From the NCBI GenBank assembly GCA_903845315.1, contig CAIMWY010000223.1, positions 1 through 13,795 on the forward strand: DNA of 13,795 bases, in the 5' to 3' direction. The stretch is from an uncultured Burkholderiales bacterium. GTDB taxonomy: Bacteria > Pseudomonadota > Gammaproteobacteria > Burkholderiales > Burkholderiaceae. The stretch's first letter is position 1; the number at the start of each line of letters is the position of its first letter. The position numbers and the translations under genes are program-made. The notes below the pieces were generated by a model that made no database searches, was not told the DNA's origin, and was given only the letters and a program-made list of their open reading frames with translations. Of the stretch, positions 1-11,549 are shown piece by piece.

Positions 1-2280
1 GGCCTAGAAATTGGCTCCAGCGTTCGCAACGTGGACGAATGCATCGATGAGTCCAGTGCAGACATCACAGTTCAAACCTCGCTGCTGGAAGCGCGATGGG
101 TCACGGGCAGCGTGGAATTGTTTAACGCATTTCTGCAACGTTTTGACGCGGCAATGGACCCCAAGGCTTTTTTCACCGCCAAGACCTTAGAGCTCAACCA
201 GCGTCATACCAAGTTTGAAAACACACCCTACTCGCTAGAACCCAACTGCAAAGAGTCACCTGGAGGCTTGCGCGACTTGCAAGTGATTTTGTGGGTCGCC
301 AGGGCAGCGGGCTTTGGCCGAAGCTGGCAAGACTTGGCGCACAGCGGTTTGGCCACAGCGTTTGAGGCCAAACAAATAGAGCGCAACGAAGACACTTTGG
401 CCTTGATTCGCACACGATTGCATCTAGCAGCCAAGCGACGCGAAGACCGCTTGGTGTTTGACCTGCAACACGCAGTTGGGCAACAGATGGGTTTAGGTCG
501 ACAAGAAGACGGCAGCTTGAATGCCCGGGCTGCCAGCGAAGCGCTGATGAAACGGTATTACTGGGCCGCCAAAGCCGTGACGCAGTTGAACCAAATTTTA
601 TTGCTCAACATCGAAGAACGACTCAATGCCACACCACAAGTGTTGCACCCAATCAACGAGCGCTTTGCCGACAAAGCCGGCATGCTAGAGGTCAGCAGCG
701 ACGATTTGTACCTGCGCGAGCCACACGCGATTTTGGAAACCTTCTGGCTGTATGAGTCCACCGTGGGCATCAAAGGCTTGTCAGCCCGCACCCTGCGCGC
801 CCTGTACAACGCGCGCGGCATGATGAACGCTGCCTTCCGAGCCGATCCCGTCAACCGAGCCACCTTCATGCGCATCTTGCAGGCGCCTGAAGGCATCACC
901 CACGCCATGCGATTGATGAACCAAACCTCGGTGCTGGGTCGCTACCTGTGGGTGTTTCGTCGCATCGTGGGCCAGATGCAGCACGACTTGTTTCATGTCT
1001 ACACCGTAGACCAACACATCTTGATGGTGTTGCGCAATGTGCGTCGATTCTTCATGGCCGAGCATGCCCACGAATACCCGTTTTGCTCCCAACTCGCAGC
1101 TGGCTGGGACAAGCCATGGATCTTGTACGCCGGGGCGCTGTTTCATGACATTGCCAAAGGCAGAGGGGGCGACCACTCGCAACTGGGACGCGCAGAGGTT
1201 CGCCGATTTGGCAAAGACCACCACATTGCCAAAGAGGATGCGCACCTGATTGAGTTCTTGGTGTCTGAGCACCTCACCATGAGCCACATTGCCCAAAAGC
1301 AAGACCTGAGCGATCCCGATGTGATTCAAGGCTTTGCCAAGCGCGTGGGTAATGAGCGCAATTTGACTGCGCTGTATCTGCTCACCGTGGCTGACATCCG
1401 AGGTACCAGCCCCAAGGTATGGAATGCTTGGAAAGGCAAATTGCTCGAAGACCTGTACCGCTACACCCTGCGTGCCTTGGGAGGCAGAGCGCCAGATCCT
1501 GATGCAGAGGTAGAGGCGCGCAAGCGCGAGGCACTGACCTTGTTGGCGCTGTATGCCCTGCCTTTTGAAGCCCACAAAGACCTTTGGCAAACCCTGGATG
1601 TGGGTTATTTCATGCGCCATGATGCCTCCGACATTGCCTGGCACACACGCCAGTTGTCGCGTAGCTTGGCGCAAGCCAAAACCGACGACAAAACTGTTGG
1701 CGTGATGGTGCGCGCCCGTATGTCACCTGTGGGCGAAGGCCTGCAAGTGATGGTGTATGCACCGGACCAAGCCGATTTGTTTGCCCGCATCTGCGGCTTT
1801 TTTGACCAAGCTGGCTTCAACATCTTGGACGCCAAGGTTCACACCGCCAGCAACGGCTATGCCATTGACACCTTCCAAGTGGTGGCCGCGCGTCTGCAAG
1901 ACCACTACCGAGAACTCGTCAACATGGTGGAGTCGGGTTTGTCACACACCATAGAAGCCGCAGGCCCCTTACCTGCCCCAGGACGTGGACGGGTGTCACG
2001 CCGCGTCAAGAGCTTTCCGATTGCGCCACGCGTCTCCTTGCAACCCGACGAGCGGGCACAAAAATGGCTACTCAGCATTTCGGCCAGCGACCGTGTGGGC
2101 TTGCTCTACAGCGTGGCGCGCGTGCTGGCCAACCACAAGGTCAACTTGTTTTTGGCCAAGATCAGCACCTTGGGTGAGCGGGTGGAAGACACCTTTTTGA
2201 TCGACGGCGCCGCTTTGCAGCAAAACAAAGCTCAGTTGGAAATTGAAACTGAGTTATTGAGCGCCTTGCAACAGGCGTGA
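1..2280 (+). CDS. glnD: PII uridylyltransferase / uridylyl-removing enzyme GlnD (5' truncated by window)
   Basis: Bifunctional nitrogen sensor that uridylylates PII proteins (GlnB/GlnK) when glutamine is low and removes UMP when glutamine is high. The frame is open from base 1 and reads [10 protein letters not shown] before the first in-window start-like codon (GTG at 31), so the gene begins upstream. Here 759 residues are visible, so roughly the first 100 residues, with the GGYGRGEL-type nucleotidyltransferase motif, are missing. Visible parts, in window residues: the end of the nucleotidyltransferase domain and its helical follow-on ([16 protein letters not shown] near residues 80-95); an HD hydrolase domain with H339, the H382-D383 pair and a later VADIRG Asp; and two C-terminal ACT domains (about 580-645 and 689-759) that bind glutamine. 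It ends with TGA and is convergent with def, 38 bases away. Identification is firm; only the N-terminus is unseen. Confidence 0.97.
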   Translation, partial: GLEIGSSVRNVDECIDESSADITVQTSLLEARWVTGSVELFNAFLQRFDAAMDPKAFFTAKTLELNQRHTKFENTPYSLEPNCKESPGGLRDLQVILWVARAAGFGRSWQDLAHSGLATAFEAKQIERNEDTLALIRTRLHLAAKRREDRLVFDLQHAVGQQMGLGRQEDGSLNARAASEALMKRYYWAAKAVTQLNQILLLNIEERLNATPQVLHPINERFADKAGMLEVSSDDLYLREPHAILETFWLYESTVGIKGLSARTLRALYNARGMMNAAFRADPVNRATFMRILQAPEGITHAMRLMNQTSVLGRYLWVFRRIVGQMQHDLFHVYTVDQHILMVLRNVRRFFMAEHAHEYPFCSQLAAGWDKPWILYAGALFHDIAKGRGGDHSQLGRAEVRRFGKDHHIAKEDAHLIEFLVSEHLTMSHIAQKQDLSDPDVIQGFAKRVGNERNLTALYLLTVADIRGTSPKVWNAWKGKLLEDLYRYTLRALGGRAPDPDAEVEARKREALTLLALYALPFEAHKDLWQTLDVGYFMRHDASDIAWHTRQLSRSLAQAKTDDKTVGVMVRARMSPVGEGLQVMVYAPDQADLFARICGFFDQAGFNILDAKVHTASNGYAIDTFQVVAARLQDHYRELVNMVESGLSHTIEAAGPLPAPGRGRVSRRVKSFPIAPRVSLQPDERAQKWLLSISASDRVGLLYSVARVLANHKVNLFLAKISTLGERVEDTFLIDGAALQQNKAQLEIETELLSALQQA
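2221..2253 (-). terminator. Possible intrinsic terminator of the leftward operon, inside the 3' end of glnD
   Basis: Read on the minus strand, a perfect 7-bp stem (CTCAGTT at 2253-2247 and AACTGAG at 2237-2231) with a 9-base loop is followed directly by CTTTGTTTTG, a T-rich tail. It lies about 65 bases beyond the def stop codon, where a terminator for hpt-smc-zipA-ligA-def would be expected. The stem is short and only three of its seven pairs are G-C. On the plus strand the tail is just TTATTG, so it would be weaker for glnD. This is a candidate only; chance is a real possibility. Confidence 0.27.
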
Positions 2281-2318
2281 TCGCAACGAAGCACACGCGC
2301 CAAATTCTCTGGGCAAGC

Positions 2319-2855
2319 TTATTCGTCTGCGGCGTCTAGGTCCGGGAACAGTACCTCGGTGAAGCCAAAGCGCGAAAAATCACGCACCCGCATCGGATAC
2401 AGCACGCCCATCAGGTGGTCGCACTCGTGTTGCACCACTCGGGCGTGAAACCCATCGACCGTGCGGTCAATCGGCAGGCCCTGTGAGTCAAAGCCTTGGT
2501 AGCGCAAGCGCTTAAAGCGTGGCACCACGCCACGCAAACTGGGCACCGACAGGCAGCCTTCCCATCCGTCTTCTAGCTCTTGGCCAATGGGCGTGAGCAC
2601 AGGGTTGATAAGCACTGTGTAGGGAACCACGGGTGCATCGGGGTAACGCGGGTTGAACGCACCCGAACCAAAGATCACCACCTGCAAATCCACGCCAATT
2701 TGCGGTGCAGCCAAACCCGCGCCGTTGGCTACCTGCATGGTGTCATGCAAGTCTTTGAGCAAGGCTTCAAGTTCAGGCGTGTTGAAGTGTGTCACCGCTT
2801 GGGCCACGCGCAGCAAGCGTGGATCGCCCATTTTGAGAATGTCGTGCACGGCCAT
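2319..2855 (-). CDS. def: Peptide deformylase
   Basis: Metalloenzyme that removes the formyl group from the initiator methionine of new proteins at the ribosome exit. The 178-residue product has all three family motifs in order: GLAAPQIG (residues 47-54), EGCLS (99-103) and HECDH (143-147). Metal ligands are predicted as Cys101, His143 and His147, with Glu144 as catalytic base. Length is normal for a class I bacterial deformylase. The ATG at 2855 is supported by AGGA seven bases upstream, in the 11-base gap after the ligA stop. It is the last gene of the leftward operon. In many bacteria def sits beside fmt; here it does not, so this may be a second deformylase in the genome (inference). The family call is secure. 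Confidence 0.97.
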   Translation of the reverse strand: MAVHDILKMGDPRLLRVAQAVTHFNTPELEALLKDLHDTMQVANGAGLAAPQIGVDLQVVIFGSGAFNPRYPDAPVVPYTVLINPVLTPIGQELEDGWEGCLSVPSLRGVVPRFKRLRYQGFDSQGLPIDRTVDGFHARVVQHECDHLMGVLYPMRVRDFSRFGFTEVLFPDLDAADE

Positions 2856-2862
2856 GGGCTTT

Positions 2863-2866
2863 TCCT
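2863..2866 (-). promoter_or_regulatory. Ribosome binding site of def
   Basis: On the minus strand AGGA begins directly after the ligA stop codon and lies seven bases before the def ATG. It is one of the clearest Shine-Dalgarno sequences in the window and fixes the def start. Confidence 0.7.
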
Positions 2867-6365
<3,499 letters not shown>

Positions 6366-6379
6366 GGCTTACTTTGATG

Positions 6380-9300
6380 TCAAACGGCGTCGACCATGGA
6401 GACGGCCGACTCCATGTCAACGGCGACGATGCGAGAGACACCTTGTTCTTGCATGGTCACGCCGATGAGTTGTTCTGCCATTTCCATGGCGATCTTGTTG
6501 TGCGAAATAAAGAGGAACTGGGTCTCTTTGGACATGCTCGACACCAGCTTGGCGTAACGCTCGGTGTTGGCGTCATCCAGTGGCGCATCCACCTCGTCGA
6601 GCAAGCAAAACGGGGCCGGGTTGAGTTGAAAAATCGCAAACACCAACGCAATCGCGGTCAGTGCTTTTTCGCCACCCGACAGTAAGTGGATGGTTTGGTT
6701 TTTCTTGCCCGGTGGTTGGGCCATCACCTGCACACCCGAATCCAAAATTTCTTCACCCGTCATCACCAAACGCGCATTGCCCCCGCCAAACAGCTCGGGG
6801 AACATCTTGCCAAAGTGCTCGTTGACGATTTTGAAAGTGCCGCCCAGCAGTTCGCGGGTTTCGCCGTCGATCTTGCGAATCGCATCCTCCAGCGTGTTCA
6901 TGGCTTCGTTCAAGTCAGCCGACTGAGAGTCTAAGAAGGTCTTGCGCTCGGTGGCGGATGACAACTCTTCAAGTGCAGCCAAGTTGACGGCACCCAAGGC
7001 AGCCACTTCGCGGTGCAGGCGATCGATCTCGCCTTGCAAACCACCCAAGCGCACGTTGTTGACTTGAATGGATGCGGCCACCGCATCGAGGTCTGCTTGC
7101 GCATCGGCCAGCAGTTGGGTGTATTGCTCCAAACCCAAGCGGGCTGCTTGTTCTTTGAGCTGAAAGTCGGTGATGCGTTGGCGCAAAGGCTCGAGCTCAC
7201 GCTCGAGCTGCAAACGACGTTCATCGCTGGCACGCAACTTGGTGGTCAAGTCGTCGTACTCGCTGCGCTTGGCGCCCAAGGTGGCTTCGCGTTCGAGCTT
7301 GATATTCAAGGCGTTTTGCAGGCCGGCTTGTGCCGCAGCATCGGTCAAACGGGTCAAGTCTTCTTGCACCCGTTGCTCTTCTACGGCGACGCTGGCCGCC
7401 TGTTGGGTGGCCGTGTCGATGATGCGTTTGAGTTCGGCCTCGCGTGTGGCCAAGCTGCGTTGCGTGAACTGGGCTTCTTGGGCTTGGCGCTCAAGGCTTC
7501 GTTGTTGCTCACGGCTGTCGTTCAAACGGCGCTCGGCGTTGATGACGGCTTCGTCCAATTGGGCATGGCGCTCTTGGCTGTCAGCCAATTGCATATCGAG
7601 TTCTTCAAAGCGCGCTTCGGCGTCTACACGACGTTCTTGCAAATCAGTCAGTTGGACCTCAACTTCACCCAAGTCGCCACTGATTTGCTCGCTGCGAGCG
7701 CGGGTTTGTTCGGCCAGTTGGGACAATCGCAAGGTCTCGACCTGCAAGGCGTGCGCGTTGGTTTGTGCGGCCGAGGCTTCGTTGCGGATGCTCAACAGGC
7801 GCTGCGAAGCGTCGCTGTAAGCAGCTTCGGCACGCACCAGGGCATGGCGGGCTTCATCGCTGATCAAGGCCTGGGCCTTGGTGCTCTTGTCGAGATTTTC
7901 AATTTCTTGTGCACGCGCCAGCAGGCCCGATTGCGCGCTGTCTTGGGCATAAAAGCTCACGCTGTGAGCACTGATGGCGTGGCCACTGGGCACGTAAATC
8001 ACCTGACCAGGCTGCAAGCTGCTGCGCTTGGCCAGCGCCTCGTCCAAGTTGGGGGCGGTGAAGCAGCCGCTGAGCCAATCGGTCAGGAGGGCTTTTTGAC
8101 CCGCGTCATTGAGGCGCAACAGATCAGACAAACGCGGCAAGGACGTTTGGGCTTCAGGCACCGCCGCCATGGGGGGGGTGTAGAAAGCCAGCTTGGCCGG
8201 GGGTGCGTCATTGCTGAATGAGCGCACCATGTCCAGACGGCTGACTTCCAGCGAGGCCATGCGTTCGCGCAAAGCGGCCTCCAAGGCGTTTTCCCAACCC
8301 GTGTCGATGTGGATGCGGCTCCACAGCGCTTGCAATCCGTCCAACCCGTGCTTGGATAGCCAAGGCTTGAGTTTGTCGTCGGTTTGTACTTTTTCTTGCA
8401 GCGCTTTGAGGGCTTCCAGGCGTGCCGAGATATCGGCTTGCTTGGTTTGCTCAGCATTGACGGCCTGCTGGGCTTGGCGACGTGCTTCATCCAACTGGGG
8501 CACGCTGGCCTGTAATTCTTCAAGTTGCGCTGCCGTCACATCGGCCTGGGCTTGCGCCTCTTGGAGCTGCGCTTGCAGGTGGCTCAGACGCTCGTCGTCT
8601 GGCGTGGCCAAGGCGTTGCGGTCGGCACTCAAACGCTCATGACGAGCGGTGAGCGCACGCGATTGCTCTTCGATGTTGCGCTGGTCAGCGGCCAGTACCT
8701 GGATGTGCTGCTGCACCTGCACCACGCTGCCACGCTGCTCGTTGCTGCGTTGTTGGGCGGTGCGAAGGGCCTCTTCGAGCTCGGGCAATTGCATGGCCTG
8801 CTCTTCGACCTGGGCGGCCAAGAGCGTGGCCTGCTCTTCGCCGTTCAAGGCGTGTTCGGCCAAGGATTCAATTTCTTGCTGCGCTTGCTCGCTTTGCTGC
8901 GCCCAGTGCGCCGTTTGTTCTTTGATTTGCACCAAGCGTGCTTCGGCGCGTTGGCGACCTTCCACCACAAAGCGAATTTCAGCTTCCAAGCGCCCCACTT
9001 CGGCACTGGCCTCGTACAAAGCGCCTTGGGCTTGGTTGACTTGGTCGCCAGCAGCATAGTGTGCTTGGCGCACGGTTTCCAAATCGGCTTCGATGTGGCG
9101 CAGATCGGCCAAGCGCGACTCGAGGTCGTTGACGGCTTTGTCAGCTTGGGTTTTCAGGCCCACTTGGTCAGCTTCGGCTTCGGCACGGCGCAAGAACCAC
9201 AGCTGCTGCTGTTTCAAGGTCACGTCGGCTTGCAGCGCGTGGTAATGGTTGGCCACCTGGGCTTGCTTTTCCAGCTTCTCTAAATTGGCGTTGAGTTCGC

Positions 9301-9895
9301 GCAAGATGTCTTCAACGCGCGTCAGGTTTTCACGCGTGTCCGACAGACGGTTTTCGGTCTCACGGCGGCGCTCTTTGTACTTGGACACGCCCGCGGCTTC
9401 TTCCAAGAAAAGACGCAGCTCTTCAGGCTTGGATTCGATGATGCGGCTGATGGTTCCCTGACCAATGATGGCGTAGGCACGCGGGCCCAAGCCGGTGCCC
9501 AAGAACACGTCTTGCACGTCGCGGCGTCGCACGGGCTGGTTGTTGATGTAGTAGCTGCTGGTGCCGTCACGGGTCAGTACGCGCTTGACGGCAATTTCGG
9601 TGAACTGGCTCCACTGGCCGCCCGCACGATGGTCGGCATTGTCAAACACCAACTCCACGCTGGAGCGGCTGGCTGCTTTGCGGGTGGTGGTGCCGTTGAA
9701 GATGACGTCCTGCATGGACTCGCCGCGCAACTCGCTGGCCCGGCTTTCGCCCAGCACCCAGCGTACGGCGTCCATGATGTTGGATTTGCCGCAGCCGTTG
9801 GGGCCCACCACACCGACCAACTGGCCGGGCAATAGAAAATTGGTGGGTTCCGCGAAGGACTTGAAACCCGATAACTTGATGGAATTCAGACGCAC
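6380..9895 (-). CDS. smc: Chromosome segregation protein SMC
   Basis: ATPase of the bacterial condensin complex (partners ScpA and ScpB are not in this window) that loops and organises the chromosome. The 1171-residue product has the full SMC plan: N-terminal head with Walker A GPNGCGKS (31-38), long Gln/Glu/Ala-rich coiled coil (about 170-505), hinge (about 510-655), returning coiled coil (about 656-1000), and C-terminal head with ABC signature LSGGE (1072-1076) and Walker B CLLDEVD (catalytic Glu about 1101). The start is GTG, chosen because GAGG lies seven bases upstream and because the Met-like residue directly precedes RLNSIKLSGFKSF, the usual SMC N-terminus. An ATG at 9908 is in another frame. 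An 8-G run (8171-8178) lies in the hinge coding region. It is second in the leftward operon, 28 bases after the Hpt gene. Confidence 0.98.
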   Translation of the reverse strand: MRLNSIKLSGFKSFAEPTNFLLPGQLVGVVGPNGCGKSNIMDAVRWVLGESRASELRGESMQDVIFNGTTTRKAASRSSVELVFDNADHRAGGQWSQFTEIAVKRVLTRDGTSSYYINNQPVRRRDVQDVFLGTGLGPRAYAIIGQGTISRIIESKPEELRLFLEEAAGVSKYKERRRETENRLSDTRENLTRVEDILRELNANLEKLEKQAQVANHYHALQADVTLKQQQLWFLRRAEAEADQVGLKTQADKAVNDLESRLADLRHIEADLETVRQAHYAAGDQVNQAQGALYEASAEVGRLEAEIRFVVEGRQRAEARLVQIKEQTAHWAQQSEQAQQEIESLAEHALNGEEQATLLAAQVEEQAMQLPELEEALRTAQQRSNEQRGSVVQVQQHIQVLAADQRNIEEQSRALTARHERLSADRNALATPDDERLSHLQAQLQEAQAQADVTAAQLEELQASVPQLDEARRQAQQAVNAEQTKQADISARLEALKALQEKVQTDDKLKPWLSKHGLDGLQALWSRIHIDTGWENALEAALRERMASLEVSRLDMVRSFSNDAPPAKLAFYTPPMAAVPEAQTSLPRLSDLLRLNDAGQKALLTDWLSGCFTAPNLDEALAKRSSLQPGQVIYVPSGHAISAHSVSFYAQDSAQSGLLARAQEIENLDKSTKAQALISDEARHALVRAEAAYSDASQRLLSIRNEASAAQTNAHALQVETLRLSQLAEQTRARSEQISGDLGEVEVQLTDLQERRVDAEARFEELDMQLADSQERHAQLDEAVINAERRLNDSREQQRSLERQAQEAQFTQRSLATREAELKRIIDTATQQAASVAVEEQRVQEDLTRLTDAAAQAGLQNALNIKLEREATLGAKRSEYDDLTTKLRASDERRLQLERELEPLRQRITDFQLKEQAARLGLEQYTQLLADAQADLDAVAASIQVNNVRLGGLQGEIDRLHREVAALGAVNLAALEELSSATERKTFLDSQSADLNEAMNTLEDAIRKIDGETRELLGGTFKIVNEHFGKMFPELFGGGNARLVMTGEEILDSGVQVMAQPPGKKNQTIHLLSGGEKALTAIALVFAIFQLNPAPFCLLDEVDAPLDDANTERYAKLVSSMSKETQFLFISHNKIAMEMAEQLIGVTMQEQGVSRIVAVDMESAVSMVDAV
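8171..8178. repeat. 8-base G/C homopolymer within smc
   Basis: Eight G on the plus strand read as Thr-Pro-Pro codons in the SMC hinge region. The frame is intact across it in this sequence. A slip here would truncate SMC in the middle of the protein. Confidence 0.85.
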
Positions 9896-9902
9896 CGAAA
9901 AG

Positions 9903-9906
9903 CCTC
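9903..9906 (-). promoter_or_regulatory. Ribosome binding site of smc
   Basis: GAGG on the minus strand lies seven bases before the GTG at 9895. It settles the choice of a GTG start, and it sits inside an out-of-frame ATGAGG that might otherwise be taken for a start. Confidence 0.65.
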
Positions 9907-9923
9907 ATTAAAGAGAGGGGTGA

Positions 9924-10286
9924 TCATAAACGGCTGGACCAGGCGCGAACCTCGCCCAAAAGTGCCTCTAAATTAGGCAGGATCGATTCAAACGTGACAC
10001 GCGTTGCGTCCAGCCCTTGGTTACGGCTGTTCTGGTACAGATCGGTCACAGCTTGAGCCAAGACCGGATGCGCAAACAAAGACATGAACCCTTTGAGCGC
10101 GTGCAGCGAATGTTCAACCTTCATGGGGTGGTTGGCACCCAATCCGGCCTGGATCGCGGCAATTTCTTGGCTCAGGCTGTCTTGAAAAGTAGCAATCAGC
10201 TCGCGCAACTGGACATCGTCAGCGGCAAATTCTTTGGCACCGCTCAGGTCAAGCCAAGATGATGGGGGGGGGAGCTGGGTATTCAT
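9924..10286 (-). CDS. Stand-alone Hpt (histidine phosphotransfer) domain protein
   Basis: Small protein of 120 residues, predicted to be a four-helix Hpt module that relays phosphate between a hybrid histidine kinase and a response regulator. The diagnostic HALKG lies at residues 62-66, so His62 is the predicted phosphorylated residue. Helices surround it (about 25-48, 54-72, 75-90, 95-117), and there is no other domain, signal peptide or membrane segment. The glycine often found ten residues after the His is Ala here. No kinase or regulator is encoded in the window, so the partner is unknown. It heads the leftward operon, 28 bases before smc. The ATG at 10286 has no visible Shine-Dalgarno. 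Codons 5-8 contain nine consecutive C (10272-10264), and loss or gain of one C gives a stop after 13 or 12 codons. The fold call is good; a role in segregation or division would be only a guess from position. Confidence 0.85.
   Translation of the reverse strand: MNTQLPPPSSWLDLSGAKEFAADDVQLRELIATFQDSLSQEIAAIQAGLGANHPMKVEHSLHALKGFMSLFAHPVLAQAVTDLYQNSRNQGLDATRVTFESILPNLEALLGEVRAWSSRL
10264..10272. repeat. 9-base G/C homopolymer at the start of the Hpt gene
   Basis: Nine G on the plus strand are nine C in the Hpt coding strand, starting 14 bases into the gene and encoding the Pro run. It is the longest single-base run that I see in the window. Changing its length by one base in either direction produces an early stop. 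Confidence 0.9.
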
Positions 10287-10301
10287 GGGCTGGGGGCAGG
10301 G
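10264..10301 (+). other. G-quadruplex motif over the divergent hpt/dapC start region
   Basis: Five G runs on the plus strand lie at 10264-10272, 10277-10279, 10287-10289, 10292-10296 and 10299-10301, with loops of 4, 7, 2 and 2 bases. This satisfies the usual G3+ N1-7 rule with one spare run. It covers the first codons of hpt (where G is on the template strand) and most of the gap before dapC. Folding is not shown by sequence alone. Confidence 0.6.
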
Positions 10302-10313
10302 ATAATAGCAGTC
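10287..10313. promoter_or_regulatory. 27-bp divergent start region between hpt and dapC
   Basis: Only 27 bases separate the two divergent start codons, so any promoters must overlap each other or the neighbouring coding sequence. An AT-rich island (ATAATA, 10302-10307) gives GATAAT on the plus strand just before the dapC ATG and TATTAT on the minus strand facing hpt; each resembles a -10 box. No convincing -35 is seen. If the plus-strand box is used, the dapC transcript would be nearly leaderless. AGGG at 10298-10301 is a weak, rather distant ribosome site for dapC; hpt has none. Confidence 0.3.
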
Positions 10314-11528
10314 ATGAACCCCCTGCTTTCTCGCCTCCAGCCCTATCCATTTGAGCGGCTGAAACAGCTATTTGCCCCCATCACGCCCAACTCCGCCTAC
10401 AGCCCTATCAGCCTAGGTATTGGTGAGCCACGCCACGCCACGCCCCCATTGGTGTTGGACGCGCTGACCCACGCCACCCAAGCCTTGGCCGCCTACCCTG
10501 CCACGGCTGGACTGCCTGCCTTGCGCGATGCCTGTGCCGGTTGGATGCAACGCCGCTACGGCGTGGTCTTGAACGCCGTCACCCAGGTGTTGCCGGTGAA
10601 CGGCTCGCGCGAGGCCCTGTTTGCCTTTGCCCAAACGGTGATTGACACGACCCGCCCTCACGCGACCGTGGTTTGCCCGAATCCGTTCTATCAAATCTAC
10701 GAGGGTGCGGCCTTGCTGTCTGGGGCGATACCGTATTACGCCCCCAGCGACCCGGCCCTGAATTTCAACGTCAACTGGAACAGCGTGCCAGAAGATGTAT
10801 GGGCCAATACCCAGTTGCTGTTTGTCTGCTCGCCCGGTAACCCGACCGGCTCGGTCATGCCCCTGGCTGACTGGGAAAAACTGTTTGCTCTGAGCGACCG
10901 CTACGGTTTTGTGATTGCCAGCGACGAGTGCTACAGCGAGATTTACTTTCGTGAGGAACCCCCGTTGGGAGGATTGGAAGCTGCCGTCCAACTGGGGCGC
11001 ACCGACTTCAAAAACCTGGTGGCCTTCACCAGCTTGTCCAAGCGCAGCAATGTGCCAGGCATGCGCAGCGGTTTTGTAGCGGGTGACGCCAACATCTTGA
11101 AGCAGTTTTTGCTCTACCGTACCTACCATGGCAGCGCCATGAGCGGCATGGTGCAAGCCGCCAGTGTGGCGGCCTGGAATGACGAGGCCCATGTGGTGAC
11201 CAACCGGGCCATGTACCGCGACAAATTTGCCGCTGTCACCCCCTTGTTGGCCGAGGTGATGGATGTGCGCTTGCCCGATGCAGGCTTTTACCTGTGGGCT
11301 GCGGTGCCGGGTGGTGATGACGTGGCTTTCGCACGGGATTTGCTGGCTCAATACAATGTGACCGTTTTGCCGGGCAGCTACTTGGCGCGCGAAGGTCACT
11401 TCATTGGCGACGCCAAGGGTTTCAACCCCGGTGCAGGCCGAATTCGCATGGCCCTGGTGGCCGAAACTGCCGAATGTCTCGAAGCTGCGCAACGCATCGT
11501 GGCGTTCATCCGAAATTCAAACCCTTAA
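10314..11528 (+). CDS. dapC: Succinyldiaminopimelate transaminase DapC
   Basis: PLP enzyme converting N-succinyl-2-amino-6-oxopimelate to N-succinyl-LL-2,6-diaminopimelate, with glutamate as amino donor, in the succinylase route to diaminopimelate and lysine. The 404-residue product is a fold type I aminotransferase. Visible features: IGEP near the N-terminus (36-39), NPTG (176-179), Asp204 and Tyr207 for cofactor contact, the PLP lysine Lys243 in SLSKRSNVPG, and Arg377 in GRIRMAL for the substrate carboxylate. Position directly before dapD and dapE gives the substrate assignment, since sequence alone would only say class I/II aminotransferase. A dapC beside dapDE is known from Bordetella pertussis. 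It is the first gene of the rightward operon, with the ATG at 10314 just 27 bases from the divergent hpt start and 21 bases before dapD. ORF length and start fit the family. Confidence 0.94.
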   Translation: MNPLLSRLQPYPFERLKQLFAPITPNSAYSPISLGIGEPRHATPPLVLDALTHATQALAAYPATAGLPALRDACAGWMQRRYGVVLNAVTQVLPVNGSREALFAFAQTVIDTTRPHATVVCPNPFYQIYEGAALLSGAIPYYAPSDPALNFNVNWNSVPEDVWANTQLLFVCSPGNPTGSVMPLADWEKLFALSDRYGFVIASDECYSEIYFREEPPLGGLEAAVQLGRTDFKNLVAFTSLSKRSNVPGMRSGFVAGDANILKQFLLYRTYHGSAMSGMVQAASVAAWNDEAHVVTNRAMYRDKFAAVTPLLAEVMDVRLPDAGFYLWAAVPGGDDVAFARDLLAQYNVTVLPGSYLAREGHFIGDAKGFNPGAGRIRMALVAETAECLEAAQRIVAFIRNSNP

Positions 11529-11549
11529 TTCAATCAACAGAAGACAACC

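Noticed and set aside
31..33. GTG at 31 as the glnD start
   Set aside because: The frame is open to base 1 and encodes conserved GlnD residues (GLEIGSSVR) before it, so the gene is simply cut by the window edge.
781..1674. 297-codon open frame opposite glnD
   Set aside because: It lies fully inside conserved GlnD including the HD domain, has no family-like motif, and is typical of an antisense shadow.
2274..2301. Imperfect hairpin between glnD stop and def stop (GGCGTG with CACGCGCC)
   Set aside because: The pairing needs a bulge and no T run follows on either strand, so I do not call it a terminator.
7013..8221. 402-codon open frame on the plus strand opposite smc
   Set aside because: It is the complement of the SMC coiled-coil/hinge coding sequence, whose codon bias keeps the opposite frame open. 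The protein is Leu/Gly/Val-rich with no recognisable domain, and SMC on the other strand is certain.
10413..11492. 359-codon open frame opposite dapC
   Set aside because: It is antisense to a clearly conserved aminotransferase, shows no domain pattern and has no supporting start context.
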